Shown: piece after piece, positions 17,398-26,952 of the stretch
How the letters are laid out: each line of letters starts with the position of its first letter
Position numbering within the stretch: the stretch's first letter is position 1
Assembly: GCA_947374865.1 (NCBI GenBank)
Contig: CANCDR010000001.1
Location: forward strand, 496,001 to 560,000
DNA from: Oxalobacteraceae bacterium
GTDB lineage: Bacteria > Pseudomonadota > Gammaproteobacteria > Burkholderiales > Burkholderiaceae_D
DNA: 64,000 bases
Direction: 5' to 3'
Notes under the pieces: model-generated
Told to the model about the DNA's origin: nothing
The model's database searches: none
Seen by the model: the letters and a program-made list of their open reading frames with translations, nothing else
Translations under genes and position numbers: made by a program

Positions 17398-19170
17398 ATG
17401 CATCCCAACTTCCTTGCTGCTCTGCGTCCCCTACTTTTATCCGCCACGCTCTGCATCGGCGTTTTTCATCTGACCCAAGCCAATGCCGCAACGCCTACCC
17501 AAGCACTGCATGCCTTGTTCAATCAAGCCTGGGAACGTGATCTGCAGGACAATCCACTCGCTGCGACCTATTACGGCGAAACCCGTTTGAATGCGCGCTG
17601 GCCGGAAGTCAGCCGCGCCAATGACGAACGCATCGAGCGCGACAATAAAAAAGTATTAGCAGATCTGGAAAAAATCGCCCGCAGCGCACTGCCGGCCAAT
17701 GAACAATTAAATTACGACCTGTTTAAAAAACAGTATCAGGAACGCCTCGCCGTGGTGCCATTCCGCACACAGTCGTACGACATTTCGGCACGCGAAGGCA
17801 TACAGACTGCCAATGAAGTCATCGAGCTCATGCCGTTTGCTAATGGCGCCGATTACGAAGTTTGGCTGCAGCGCATGCAGGCACTACCGCGCTATATCGA
17901 TCAAACCATCCTCATGCTGCGTCAGGCGGCACTGGAAAAACGTACCCAACCGCGCGTACTCATGGAGCGCGTCGTGCCACAGCTGGCCATGCAGATCGTC
18001 AGTAGTGCCGAGCAGAGTCCCTTCTTTGAGCGTTTCAAACAATATCCCGCCACCATACCTGTGGCGGAACAAAAGCGTCTGACAGCCCGCGCGTCGGCGC
18101 TGATCATGGACAGCATCATTCCGGCTTACCAGCGTTTCGATACCTTCTTCCAAAAAGAATATCTACCAGCCTGCCGTACCTCGGTCGGTATCTGGGATAC
18201 ACCGGATGGCGACGCCTATTATCAAAACCGGGTCGCGGCCTTTACCACCACCAACCTCACGCCAGAGCAGATTCACGCGATCGGCTTGCAGGAAGTTGAA
18301 CGCATTCGCGGTGAAATGCAAAGCGTGATGACGGAAGTGGGCTTTAGCGGCACACGGCAGGAATTTTTTGCCAAACTACGCAGCGATCCGCAATTTTATT
18401 TCACCAATCCCGACGATCTGTTTCGTGCCTATGTGGTGACGGCCAAGCTGATTGAGCCTGAACTGCCCAAGTTGTTCAATAAGCTCTACCGCACGCCCTT
18501 TGGTGTGCGCGCTATTCCCATGACCAGCGCGCCCAATACCACCACGGCCTACTACAGTGGCCCGTCAATCGACGGACAACGTGCGGGTTACTACTACGTG
18601 AATTTATACCGTCCGGAAGTCCGGCCAAAATATGAGATCGAAGTCCTGACCGTGCATGAAGCAGCACCGGGACATCACCTGCAGATCGCCTTGGCGCAGG
18701 AACAGGGTGAGCTGCCGACCTTTCGCCGCTTTGCGCACTACACGGCGTTTATCGAAGGCTGGGGGCTGTACTCGGAACGATTGGGCTTTGAACTCGGGCT
18801 GTACAAAGACCCGTATTCGCATTTTGGTCAGCTGACCTACGACATGTGGCGTGCTGTGCGACTCGTGGTTGACACCGGCATCCACGCCAAACACTGGACC
18901 CGCGAACAGGCGATCGACTATTTCAAAGATAACGCCCCCAAGACCGAAACCGACATCATCAACGAAGTCGATCGTTACATCGGCTGGCCGGGTCAGGCCT
19001 TGGCGTATAAGATCGGCCAACGAAAAATTCTCGCCTTGCGCTCTGAAGCAGAAAAAACGCTGGGGAAAAAATTCGATATCCGGGCTTTTCATGCAGCGGT
19101 GCTGGAAAATGGCGCCCTGCCGCTCGACGTCCTGGAACAAAAAATTCACCAGTGGGTCAAGCGCCAATAG
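17398..19170 (+). CDS. DUF885 family protein, predicted secreted metallo-hydrolase
   Basis: A 590-residue protein with a signal peptide ending near QANAA (residue ~31). It belongs to the DUF885 family, marked by HEAAPGHH (420-427) and the downstream FIEGWGLYSERLG block; together these resemble a gluzincin zinc site (two His plus a distal Glu). Relatives are annotated as hypothetical or M3/M32-like peptidases; activity is unproven for most. A GGAG Shine-Dalgarno lies 9 nt before ATG 17398. It overlaps the convergent SNF2 gene by 14 bp at the 3' ends. It follows the pectinesterase but has no visible link to pectin. Confidence 0.85.
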   Translation: MHPNFLAALRPLLLSATLCIGVFHLTQANAATPTQALHALFNQAWERDLQDNPLAATYYGETRLNARWPEVSRANDERIERDNKKVLADLEKIARSALPANEQLNYDLFKKQYQERLAVVPFRTQSYDISAREGIQTANEVIELMPFANGADYEVWLQRMQALPRYIDQTILMLRQAALEKRTQPRVLMERVVPQLAMQIVSSAEQSPFFERFKQYPATIPVAEQKRLTARASALIMDSIIPAYQRFDTFFQKEYLPACRTSVGIWDTPDGDAYYQNRVAAFTTTNLTPEQIHAIGLQEVERIRGEMQSVMTEVGFSGTRQEFFAKLRSDPQFYFTNPDDLFRAYVVTAKLIEPELPKLFNKLYRTPFGVRAIPMTSAPNTTTAYYSGPSIDGQRAGYYYVNLYRPEVRPKYEIEVLTVHEAAPGHHLQIALAQEQGELPTFRRFAHYTAFIEGWGLYSERLGFELGLYKDPYSHFGQLTYDMWRAVRLVVDTGIHAKHWTREQAIDYFKDNAPKTETDIINEVDRYIGWPGQALAYKIGQRKILALRSEAEKTLGKKFDIRAFHAAVLENGALPLDVLEQKIHQWVKRQ

Positions 19171-21682
19171 TATCGTCAGCCGCCGACCAATCCAGCGGTG
19201 CCAGAAGACCCGCCAGATCGTCGGCGCTGAACTTGGGCGCAAAAGCGGCATCGCTGCCTAATACACCTTCGACTAAGGCCGCCTTGCGCGCCTGCAGTGC
19301 CAGCATGCGCTCCTCAATGCTGCCTTCAATGACGATTTTATAAACGAACACCGCCTGCTCCTGACCGATCCGGTGCGCACGCGCGGTGGCCTGTTCTTCC
19401 ACCGCCGGGTTCCACCAGGGATCAAGGTGAATGACCGTGTCAGCCGCTGTCAGGTTCAGTCCCACACCGCCCGCCTTTAAACTGATCAGCATAATCGCTT
19501 CCTGCCGGTCCTGAAAACGCGCGACGACCTGCGCCCGCTTTGCCGGCGGCGTACGACCGGTCAGGGATAGCCAGGGTAATGCCAGCGTCGTCAACTTTGG
19601 ACCAATCAGGCTGAGCATTTCGGTGAACTGAGAAAATACCAGAACACGTCTACCCTGCGCGACCAAAGCGGGCAGCATCTCGCATAAGAGTTCGAGTTTG
19701 GCGCGCTCCATATTGTTAGCCAGCGTCTTGCCTTTTAACAGAGACGGATCACAGCACACCTGACGCAGTTTGAGCAGGGCATCGAGAATACTGATTTGTG
19801 CGCCGGCAAAACCTTTGCGCTTTAATATTTTTCGTACTTCTTCATCGGCTGCCACGCGCACGCTCTCATACAGATCGCGCTGCTTACCTTGTAATTGCAG
19901 ACGCTGGATCACATCGGTTCGTGGTGGCAGTTCGCGCAAGACATCGTCTTTGCGCCGTCGTAAAATAAAAGGCTGAACCCGTTGCGCGAGTAATTTGGCG
20001 CGCAAGGTTTGACCGTTGACCTCAATCGGTTTGCGCCACAGCCGCATGAAACTGCGCGCGTCACCCAGAAAGCCCGGCATGAGAAAATCGAACTGCGTCC
20101 ACAGCTCGCCCAGATGATTTTCCATCGGTGTGCCGGTGATGCAAAGACGGTGCCGGGCCTGAATGCGCCGAATCGCATGGGCCGAGCGTGCGCTGGCATT
20201 TTTGACTGACTGCGCCTCGTCAAGAATCAGATAATGAAATAACTGCGCCTGCAACACCGCGGCGTCACGCCACAGCAGCGGATACGTCGTCAGCACGACA
20301 TCATGCCGATGGATACTGACAAATCGGTCAGCCCGGTCAGCGCCCTGCAGCGTGAGTACGCTGAGCTGCGGCGCCATGCGCGCGAGTTCGCTTTGCCAGT
20401 TAAAAATGAGCGAGGTCGGTAAGACAATCAACGCCGGCACATCGAGTCGGCCAGCCTGTTTTTCCAGTAGCAGATGGGCCAGCACTTGGGCGGTTTTTCC
20501 CAGTCCCATATCGTCCGCCAGAATCCCGCCCAGATGCTGTGCGCGCAAATACTGTAACCACGCCAGACCATGCAGCTGATAAGCGCGCAGCGTGACGCCA
20601 AGACCTTTGGGCGCCTCGACCGGCAGTAATCCTGCACTGCTTTGTAAGCGCTCGGCCAGGCTGCGTAAGCCCGCTGCGCCCTGCAATTGCCACTGACCGT
20701 AAGCGCCGGCCCGCTGGGCCTGGGTGTCGTACAGACTGCGCTGCAGAGCTTGCAGTCGATAGGTGTCCCAGTGCGATAACAGCAGCGGACCTTCCTTGCG
20801 CCGTGCATCGGTCAGCAGGTCGAGCATCTGGCTGACGATCGCCTTGAGAGGCGCCGCCAAGGCATCGATGCGCTTGCCCCCGGGGGCGCGTAACTGGATC
20901 ACCGATAAATCATCGATGGCGGCGACCTGCTGGGCATTCATCCAGCGCGCATCACGCTGCAAGAGATTAGCGATCATCGGCACCAGGTCGAGTACCTGAC
21001 CATCGATCTCGATACCCAAAGAAAGCAGCCACGACCCTTCCTGCGCCGGCAGACTCAGGGCACCGGGAACTTGCGCGCGCCCCTGCATGGCTGCCGCGAC
21101 TTCACGGCCGATTACTTCGCCAGTTTGCTGGCTCACGATCAGGTGCCAGGCCTGCACCGGCACGCTCTCATGGGCGAAGCCGGGACACACCACGATCATC
21201 CAGCCGCTGGCCTGAAACAGAGGCAGCTGCTCGGCCCAGAAATCCGCAAAAAAATCTTCCTGCAGCAGCGTCCAGCAGGCTGAAAATTCACTGCGCTGAT
21301 CAATGAGCGGATCACTGCGCGGATCACTGCGCCATTGCAAACCCAGTTCAGGAATCGGCTGTAGGCCACTCTCCCACACCAGATCCAGCGCGTCCGCTTC
21401 AGCGCCTAAATCACGTAGTAGCGTCACGCTGCGACCTGTTGCGTCGAGCAGTACTTCGGTGGAGTCTGGTCGACGATTCAGCAAGCGCGTGGGTGCCGGC
21501 GTTTGCCATTGCAGACCGCTGTCGGTGGTATAGCGCCAGTCGATATGGGCCACGGTGACCATCCCACCGCGCGGACCAAAACTGCCCGAAGGCCGCATAC
21601 CGAGTAAGCCATCGCCGCGGGTGAGGGTCTGCAATGTCAGGCAGGGGCGAAAATGGCCGATGTGTTCAGCACTGCGACTCAT
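19157..21682 (-). CDS. SNF2/RapA-family DEAD/DEAH-box helicase
   Basis: An 841-residue SNF2 ATPase. The catalytic core has DDMGLGKT (Walker A, ~389-396), DEAQ (~488), TGTPMENHLGELW, FSQFTEM, and the C-terminal LKAGGVGLNLTAAD and WWNPAVEEQATARAHRIGQ motifs. The ~370 residues before the core match no domain I can name and lack an obvious SWIM zinc finger. Such proteins translocate on double-stranded DNA, remodelling complexes or recycling RNA polymerase. It is last in the order DUF962 / panE-like / SNF2 on the minus strand. It is a housekeeping-type bacterial SNF2 protein; no restriction or defence partner is near. Confidence 0.9.
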   Translation of the reverse strand: MSRSAEHIGHFRPCLTLQTLTRGDGLLGMRPSGSFGPRGGMVTVAHIDWRYTTDSGLQWQTPAPTRLLNRRPDSTEVLLDATGRSVTLLRDLGAEADALDLVWESGLQPIPELGLQWRSDPRSDPLIDQRSEFSACWTLLQEDFFADFWAEQLPLFQASGWMIVVCPGFAHESVPVQAWHLIVSQQTGEVIGREVAAAMQGRAQVPGALSLPAQEGSWLLSLGIEIDGQVLDLVPMIANLLQRDARWMNAQQVAAIDDLSVIQLRAPGGKRIDALAAPLKAIVSQMLDLLTDARRKEGPLLLSHWDTYRLQALQRSLYDTQAQRAGAYGQWQLQGAAGLRSLAERLQSSAGLLPVEAPKGLGVTLRAYQLHGLAWLQYLRAQHLGGILADDMGLGKTAQVLAHLLLEKQAGRLDVPALIVLPTSLIFNWQSELARMAPQLSVLTLQGADRADRFVSIHRHDVVLTTYPLLWRDAAVLQAQLFHYLILDEAQSVKNASARSAHAIRRIQARHRLCITGTPMENHLGELWTQFDFLMPGFLGDARSFMRLWRKPIEVNGQTLRAKLLAQRVQPFILRRRKDDVLRELPPRTDVIQRLQLQGKQRDLYESVRVAADEEVRKILKRKGFAGAQISILDALLKLRQVCCDPSLLKGKTLANNMERAKLELLCEMLPALVAQGRRVLVFSQFTEMLSLIGPKLTTLALPWLSLTGRTPPAKRAQVVARFQDRQEAIMLISLKAGGVGLNLTAADTVIHLDPWWNPAVEEQATARAHRIGQEQAVFVYKIVIEGSIEERMLALQARKAALVEGVLGSDAAFAPKFSADDLAGLLAPLDWSAADDTIGA

Positions 21683-21758
21683 TGCTGCGTGCCTTGTATG
21701 CGACTTTTTACCGAAGGGGTAGCGCGATAAAATAGCCGCGGAAGTAGCAACGGCATTG

Positions 21759-22805
21759 TTATGACGACGTCGATGAGGACGACAATGAGAACGACACTGA
21801 GGACATCAATTCAGCAAGCAGTGCCTCGCCACTCAGTGCTGGCTGACGGCCAGCCTCGGCGTTGCGGATCAGCGCCACCATGCGCCGGTTCGCTGGCGCA
21901 TCACGCCCCAAGGATTCGGCCAGATGAAGCACTGCGCCATTGAGGTAATCCACTTCGGTACGACGGCCGGCCTGCAGGTCTTCCCAGGTCGACGAACGGG
22001 CTTCCGGATCAATGCGCAGCGTGGCTGCAGCGAGTCGTTGAAACAGCCAGTCCGGCAAACGCAAAACCCAAGGTAACCAGCGCGGCCCTATCTTTGCCAT
22101 CTTGACCGGTCGGATACCTGCGGCCTGCACAATACTAAAAGCCTCCTCGATCAGCAGCGCCAGACAGCGTCGGTAAGCGCGCTGTGCGAGTTCGGTTTTC
22201 AGTGGCACATCCGACAAGGCATTGACGCCATTGTTCAGATTCATCAGCAGCTTGCCCCACAAGACAGCGACAAAATCCGTACGCTCGATGAGCGGCAGAC
22301 GAGCCTTTGCAAAGCAAGGCAAAAAGCGCTGGATGGCAGGCGAAGCTTCGACCATCAGTTCCCCTTCCGTACCGCGGTGCAGCCGACCGTCGGGTGTTTG
22401 CAAGACATTGAAGGGCACCATGCCGGCCAGGACTGTTCGCCCCGGCAGCGTTGCGCGTAACAGCTCAGCGTTACCGACACCATTTTGCAAACTCAGAATA
22501 ACTGCCGAAGGATGGGCATGCGCCAGAATGCTGGCGGCGGCGACAGCCGTATCGGCGCTTTTTACGGCGACGATGATGAGCGCCGCATCGGCCATCAGCG
22601 CAGGATCTTCCGTGTAATTGACCTGCGCAGCCCCCAGGCTTGCACGCCATCCCTGCAGGTCAGAGAGACACAGACCAAAGCGCAAAATCCGTTCACGCAT
22701 ACGGGAACGGCCCAGCATGAGCACCTCTGCGCCGGCTAACTGCAAACTGCCGCCGACATAGGCGCCGACGGAACCGGCGCCAACGATGACAATCTTCGCC
22801 GTCAT
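21759..22805 (-). CDS. 2-dehydropantoate 2-reductase-like protein (ApbA/PanE family)
   Basis: A 348-residue NADPH-dependent ketopantoate-reductase-family protein. The N-terminal Rossmann fold shows VGAGSVGAYVGG (8-19), AVKSADT and SLQNGVGN; the C-terminal helical domain contains the KLLMNLNNGVNAL segment with the catalytic-type Lys and Asn. True PanE makes pantoate for CoA, but many paralogues act on other 2-oxoacids, so specificity is open. Its ATG follows the stop of the upstream DUF962 gene with no gap. The protein ends in a short serine-rich tail (SFSLSSSSTSS) encoded by a GA-rich repeat and absent from typical members. Confidence 0.85.
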   Translation of the reverse strand: MTAKIVIVGAGSVGAYVGGSLQLAGAEVLMLGRSRMRERILRFGLCLSDLQGWRASLGAAQVNYTEDPALMADAALIIVAVKSADTAVAAASILAHAHPSAVILSLQNGVGNAELLRATLPGRTVLAGMVPFNVLQTPDGRLHRGTEGELMVEASPAIQRFLPCFAKARLPLIERTDFVAVLWGKLLMNLNNGVNALSDVPLKTELAQRAYRRCLALLIEEAFSIVQAAGIRPVKMAKIGPRWLPWVLRLPDWLFQRLAAATLRIDPEARSSTWEDLQAGRRTEVDYLNGAVLHLAESLGRDAPANRRMVALIRNAEAGRQPALSGEALLAELMSSVSFSLSSSSTSS

Positions 22806-23249
22806 TTAGTAGCGGATATGAAAGCGACGAAACAGAAAACTCATCACGAAGACTGGACCGACCATCAAAAAACGCAGGTCATCAAAAAAGGACGGTTTCT
22901 TGCCTTCGATTTTATGACCGATGAACTGACCAATCCATGCCAACACAAAAACTAAAATAGAAACTTGGCCGATCAGCTGCTGCGGCATGAGCGCCAGGAT
23001 CAGTAACATGGCCGCCATCATGATGGCCGAGCCAATCGCCATCGGCACCGACAGCGGTACGTAATAAAGCATGGAGGCGAGCGCCATGCCGAGCGCGCCT
23101 AAAGGATGGAGTGTCCAGATCAAACCCAAGACGGTGAAGACGATGGTCGGCACACAGATGAAATGAATGATTTCGTTAACCGGATGCTGATGGCTCTCGC
23201 CGTAGGTCGTGATCAGCTGGTCGATTGGCCGGGTCGTGCGATCTTCCAT
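22806..23249 (-). CDS. DUF962 / Mpo1-like membrane protein
   Basis: A 147-residue protein of the DUF962 family (yeast Mpo1, YGL010w). It has an N-terminal HPVNEIIHFICVP block, several hydrophobic segments (~28-110) and the conserved WIGQFIGHKIEGKKPSFFDDLRFLMVGP stretch, whose histidines match the family. Mpo1 is a dioxygenase in 2-hydroxy fatty acid alpha-oxidation; bacterial members are mostly untested. The stop TAA directly adjoins the ATG of the PanE-like gene, so the two are cotranscribed. Confidence 0.87.
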   Translation of the reverse strand: MEDRTTRPIDQLITTYGESHQHPVNEIIHFICVPTIVFTVLGLIWTLHPLGALGMALASMLYYVPLSVPMAIGSAIMMAAMLLILALMPQQLIGQVSILVFVLAWIGQFIGHKIEGKKPSFFDDLRFLMVGPVFVMSFLFRRFHIRY

Positions 23250-23377
23250 GGGTTCTCCTTTACAATGCGTTTGTTGATTTGCTTATTTGGCTATCTTACG
23301 TTGGGCCTAGCCGTTTGCCAATCGACTTCTTTGGGCCCTGTAAGCTATTGGGCTATTGTTTCTCATTCACCGCCACC

Positions 23378-24166
23378 ATGCTCATAAAACGAAAATCGAT
23401 TGAAGCCGAAGCCAATCACCGAGACGGCCCCGTCAAGGCGCGCAAGATCCGCTACGCACCGGTGACTTTGAGCGAGCTCGATGGGGTGCGCTATCTGCAT
23501 TTCGGTACCGAATGGGTACAAGGCGCCATGCGTCTGCGCAAACCAGATTGGCTCGAGCTCGAATACGCGCAACAGATGATGGCCTGGATGCTCTTCATTC
23601 AACAGCCGCAGCACATCGTCCAACTCGGCCTGGGAACGGCTTCGCTGACCAAATTTTGCTATCGCCAGTTTCCGGCTGCACGCGTGACGGCGATTGAATT
23701 GAATCCTTCGGTAATCACGATCTGTCACAGCATGTTCAAGCTGCCCGAAGACGATGCGCGCCTGACAGTGCGCGAAATGGATGCGATGGACTATGTACTC
23801 GATCCGGCGCAGCACGACAGCATCGACGTTCTGCAAGTCGATTTATACGATGCCACCGCGCGCGGACCGGTACTCGACAGTGCCGAATTTTATCGCGCTT
23901 GCGCAAACTGCCTGCGCCCGAATGGCATCATGACAGTCAATCTGTTTGGCGATCATCCCAGCTATGCCAAAAATCTCAAGGCCATGAAATTTGCCTTTCA
24001 TACCGTGCTGTGCCTGCCTGAGGTGCACGAAGGGAATGTGGTCGCGCTCGCTTTCAAGGCGGCCCCCTTGTTAGACAAGGCAAGCCTGCAGCAACGCGCT
24101 ACCGAGATCAAAAATACGACAAAATTACCAACGAAAGCATGGATAACAGGTCTTAAACCCGACTAA
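23378..24166 (+). CDS. Spermidine synthase-like (polyamine aminopropyltransferase family) protein
   Basis: About 262 residues from ATG 23378; a longer frame to 23225 would run into the divergent DUF962 gene and encodes no recognisable domain. It has a class I methyltransferase-like fold as in SpeE: QLGLGTASLTKF (cofactor loop), TAIELNP with an acidic residue at the strand end, and LQVDLYDA. The polyamine-binding motifs of true spermidine synthase are not clear and the N-terminal tetramerisation domain is short, so it may act on another substrate or be non-catalytic. Confidence 0.8.
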   Translation: MLIKRKSIEAEANHRDGPVKARKIRYAPVTLSELDGVRYLHFGTEWVQGAMRLRKPDWLELEYAQQMMAWMLFIQQPQHIVQLGLGTASLTKFCYRQFPAARVTAIELNPSVITICHSMFKLPEDDARLTVREMDAMDYVLDPAQHDSIDVLQVDLYDATARGPVLDSAEFYRACANCLRPNGIMTVNLFGDHPSYAKNLKAMKFAFHTVLCLPEVHEGNVVALAFKAAPLLDKASLQQRATEIKNTTKLPTKAWITGLKPD

Positions 24167-24240
24167 ATCCGTGCGCCGCTTATCAAAGTGCGCGCTTGCT
24201 GATAGGCTGATTTGCATGCCAATGTCGACCTGAATTCATC

Positions 24241-26022
24241 ATGCAAAAAGTAGCGAGCTCGAGCATCGATCTGCATCAGCTGTTTTCCTGGCTGCTGGCC
24301 GACCAGATACTCACCAAAGCCGAACTCAAACAGCACTTCATCCAGGCCCAGGGTATTCTGCGCAACGCTCCTCTGGCCATGCATCCCCTGACCGCCATCG
24401 CGCAATGCAAACTGACATCGGCCCTCGCGCCTCATCGCCAGCTCACATTGGACTGGCTCACTGAATGGATGGCAGACAAAGTCGGTCTGCCGTTTTATCG
24501 TATCGATCCGCTCAAAATTGACTTCACCAAAGTCGCTGACGTGATGTCGGCACAGTACGCGATGCGCTTTCATATTCTGCCGCTCGAATTGAGCAGCCTT
24601 GAACTCACCGTCGCCACCTCTGATCCGCGCGCACTCGAATGGGAAGCCGAAATTGCCCGCATATCGCGCCGTAAGGTCAGACTCGTCATCGCCAATCCGC
24701 TTGACATTGCGCAGTATACGGCGCAGTTTTTTTCCCTCGCCAAATCGATCAAGGGCGCAGCCAAAAATGGCAGCCAGGATCTCGCGCTGCGTAATAATTT
24801 TGAGCAGTTGGTGGAAATGGGCGCCAGCAATCGCCAGGTTGACGCTAACGATCAGCACATTATTTATATCGTCGACTGGCTGTGGCAATTCGCCTTCGAG
24901 CAACGCGCTTCCGATATTCATCTTGAGCCTAAACGCGAACTGGGCACGATTCGCTTTCGCATCGACGGAATTTTGCATCAGGTCTACCAGGTACCGGTCG
25001 TGATCATGATCGCCATGACCGCGCGCATCAAACTGCTGGGCAGAATGGACGTGATCGAAAAACGCCGGCCGCTGGATGGGCGAATTAAAACCCGCACCCA
25101 GAGCGGGCAAGAAATTGAGCTACGCCTATCGACCATGCCGACGGCGTTTGGTGAAAAGCTGGTCATGCGTATATTCGATCCCGAGGTCGTGATCAAGACC
25201 CTGCCAGAGCTTGGCTTTCCGCCAGACGACGCGGCCCGTTGGGACAGCCTCACAGCGCGCCCCTACGGCATCATCCTCGTCACTGGCCCGACCGGCTCCG
25301 GCAAGACCACTACTCTCTACAGCACGCTCAAGGCGCTGGCGACCTCGGAGGTGAATGTCTGCACCGTGGAAGATCCGATTGAAATGGTCGAAGCTTCCTT
25401 CAATCAGATGCAAGTCCAACATGGCATTGATCTGTCATTCGCCGACGGCGTGCGGGCGCTGATGCGGCAGGACCCCGACATCATCATGGTCGGTGAGATC
25501 CGTGATCTGCAAACGGCCGAAGTCGCTATCCAGGCTGCGCTCACCGGGCATTTAGTGCTGTCGACGCTGCACACCAACGATGCGCCATCGGCCATCATGC
25601 GCTTACTCGAACTCGGGGTGCCGCATTATCTGCTTGAAAGCACGCTGATCGGCATCATGGCGCAGCGCTTGGTACGCACCTTGTGCCCGGACTGCAAATC
25701 GCCCGATGGTGAGCTCGATGACGAGGTCTGGGCTAGTCTGGTCGCCGGCACCACGCTGTCCAAGCCCGCTGCCCTGTACCGTCCGGTAGGCTGTCCAGAA
25801 TGTCGCCAGACCGGATTTCGTGGGCGTGTTGGACTATACGAATTACTGACCGTCAGCCGGCCCTTTGCCAAACTGATTCAACCGAATGCCAGCATCCAGT
25901 CATTGACCGAGCAGAGTATGCGCGATGGCATGAAGCCGCTGCGACTTGCCGGCGCGCTGAAAATTGCTGAAGGCGTCACCAGTGCGGAAGAAGTACTCAA
26001 GGTATGCGCCACCAGTCAATAA
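24241..26022 (+). CDS. Type II/IV secretion ATPase, GspE/PilB family (stand-alone)
   Basis: A 593-residue secretion ATPase with an N-terminal MshEN/GspE_N-like domain (~1-190), then the ATPase core: DIHLEP, Walker A GPTGSGKT (349-356), the Asp-box TVEDPIE, Walker B-type IIMVGEIRD and the His-box TLHTNDAPSA. A tetracysteine zinc motif follows (Cys482, 485, 518, 521; CPDC and CPEC). Everything needed for activity is present. No pilin, GspF/PilC, GspD/PilQ or prepilin peptidase gene lies nearby, so it must serve a machine encoded elsewhere, or another process. Its stop abuts the stop of the convergent LysR gene. Confidence 0.9.
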   Translation: MQKVASSSIDLHQLFSWLLADQILTKAELKQHFIQAQGILRNAPLAMHPLTAIAQCKLTSALAPHRQLTLDWLTEWMADKVGLPFYRIDPLKIDFTKVADVMSAQYAMRFHILPLELSSLELTVATSDPRALEWEAEIARISRRKVRLVIANPLDIAQYTAQFFSLAKSIKGAAKNGSQDLALRNNFEQLVEMGASNRQVDANDQHIIYIVDWLWQFAFEQRASDIHLEPKRELGTIRFRIDGILHQVYQVPVVIMIAMTARIKLLGRMDVIEKRRPLDGRIKTRTQSGQEIELRLSTMPTAFGEKLVMRIFDPEVVIKTLPELGFPPDDAARWDSLTARPYGIILVTGPTGSGKTTTLYSTLKALATSEVNVCTVEDPIEMVEASFNQMQVQHGIDLSFADGVRALMRQDPDIIMVGEIRDLQTAEVAIQAALTGHLVLSTLHTNDAPSAIMRLLELGVPHYLLESTLIGIMAQRLVRTLCPDCKSPDGELDDEVWASLVAGTTLSKPAALYRPVGCPECRQTGFRGRVGLYELLTVSRPFAKLIQPNASIQSLTEQSMRDGMKPLRLAGALKIAEGVTSAEEVLKVCATSQ

Positions 26023-26931
26023 CTAGGCTTGGGTAGAAAAATGCAGCCGGGTCTGCTGTAAAAATTCCGCTGCCAGCCGGGTCGGCGCAGAGATGGAAGA
26101 CGTCACGAAGGCATATTCATTCAAGAGCCGCGGACTAAAGCGGCAAATCACCATCCCTGGGCGCAAATACGACCTAGCCAGCAGTTCATTGACCAAAGCG
26201 ATCCCCAGTCCGCGCGCAGCCAAGGCGCAAGCTGATCCCACCGTATGGGTCTCAAAGCGCACATCGGCGCGTACACCAGCGCGCGAAAATGCCGACTCAA
26301 TCTCAATGCGCGCCATGCCACCCAGACCGAGCAGGATGAGCGGCACACCAGCGAGCAAGGTCGGCGTGAGTACCGGCGTGCTGCTCAGCGGATGGCTTTG
26401 CGTAAGAATGCAGACGGTTTCACTGGTCACGACTTTTTCGGCCCGCAAATCGGGACGGTCGAGCGGTAATTTGAGGAAGCCGCCATCAACGACGCGGGTC
26501 GCGATCATGGCTTTGGAAGTTTCTACACTGCGTGAATCAATCGTCAGGCGCAGCTTGGGAAAACGCGCCACAAAGGCAGCGGCTATATCAGGCAAAATAC
26601 CTTCGGAAAAACTCGGTGGCGCGACCAGTTTGAGATGCCCCACGCGATATTCGGAAATATCGCGCACCAGACTATGGATCCGGTCGACACTGCCGATCGA
26701 CAGATCGACTTCCTCAAACATCAGCAAGCCGTCCTGCGTGGGCACCAGGCGACCATGATCGCGATGAAACAGCGCAAAGCCAATTTGTTGTTCGAGTTGC
26801 GCTAACAGACGGCTGACTGCTGGCTGCGTCAAACCCATACGACGCGCGGCTTCGGTCACCGAACCGGTGCCGACGATTTCATGAAAGGCGCGCAGGGCGC
26901 GGAAATTAATATCCAGGCGAGCGTTATTCAT
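26023..26931 (-). CDS. LysR-family transcriptional regulator
   Basis: A LysR protein of ~302 residues. ATG 26929-26931 (MNNARLDINFRAL) is preferred over an in-frame GTG two codons upstream. An N-terminal helix-turn-helix (GSVTEAARRMGLTQPAVSRLLAQLE, ~20-45) precedes a periplasmic-binding-protein-like effector domain. The sequence resembles the subgroup with ArgP/GbpR-like regulators of amino-acid and opine genes. It starts 22 bp after the CocE/NonD hydrolase gene on the same strand and is probably the last gene of the TonB receptor/YfcC/hydrolase group, which it may regulate. Confidence 0.88.
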   Translation of the reverse strand: MNNARLDINFRALRAFHEIVGTGSVTEAARRMGLTQPAVSRLLAQLEQQIGFALFHRDHGRLVPTQDGLLMFEEVDLSIGSVDRIHSLVRDISEYRVGHLKLVAPPSFSEGILPDIAAAFVARFPKLRLTIDSRSVETSKAMIATRVVDGGFLKLPLDRPDLRAEKVVTSETVCILTQSHPLSSTPVLTPTLLAGVPLILLGLGGMARIEIESAFSRAGVRADVRFETHTVGSACALAARGLGIALVNELLARSYLRPGMVICRFSPRLLNEYAFVTSSISAPTRLAAEFLQQTRLHFSTQA

Positions 26932-26952
26932 TCGCACTGCCCGCTGGTGAGA

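Noticed and set aside
24163-25110. 315-codon open frame on the minus strand
   Set aside because: It lies antisense to the 5' half of the well-supported GspE-type gene and its translation shows no family motif.
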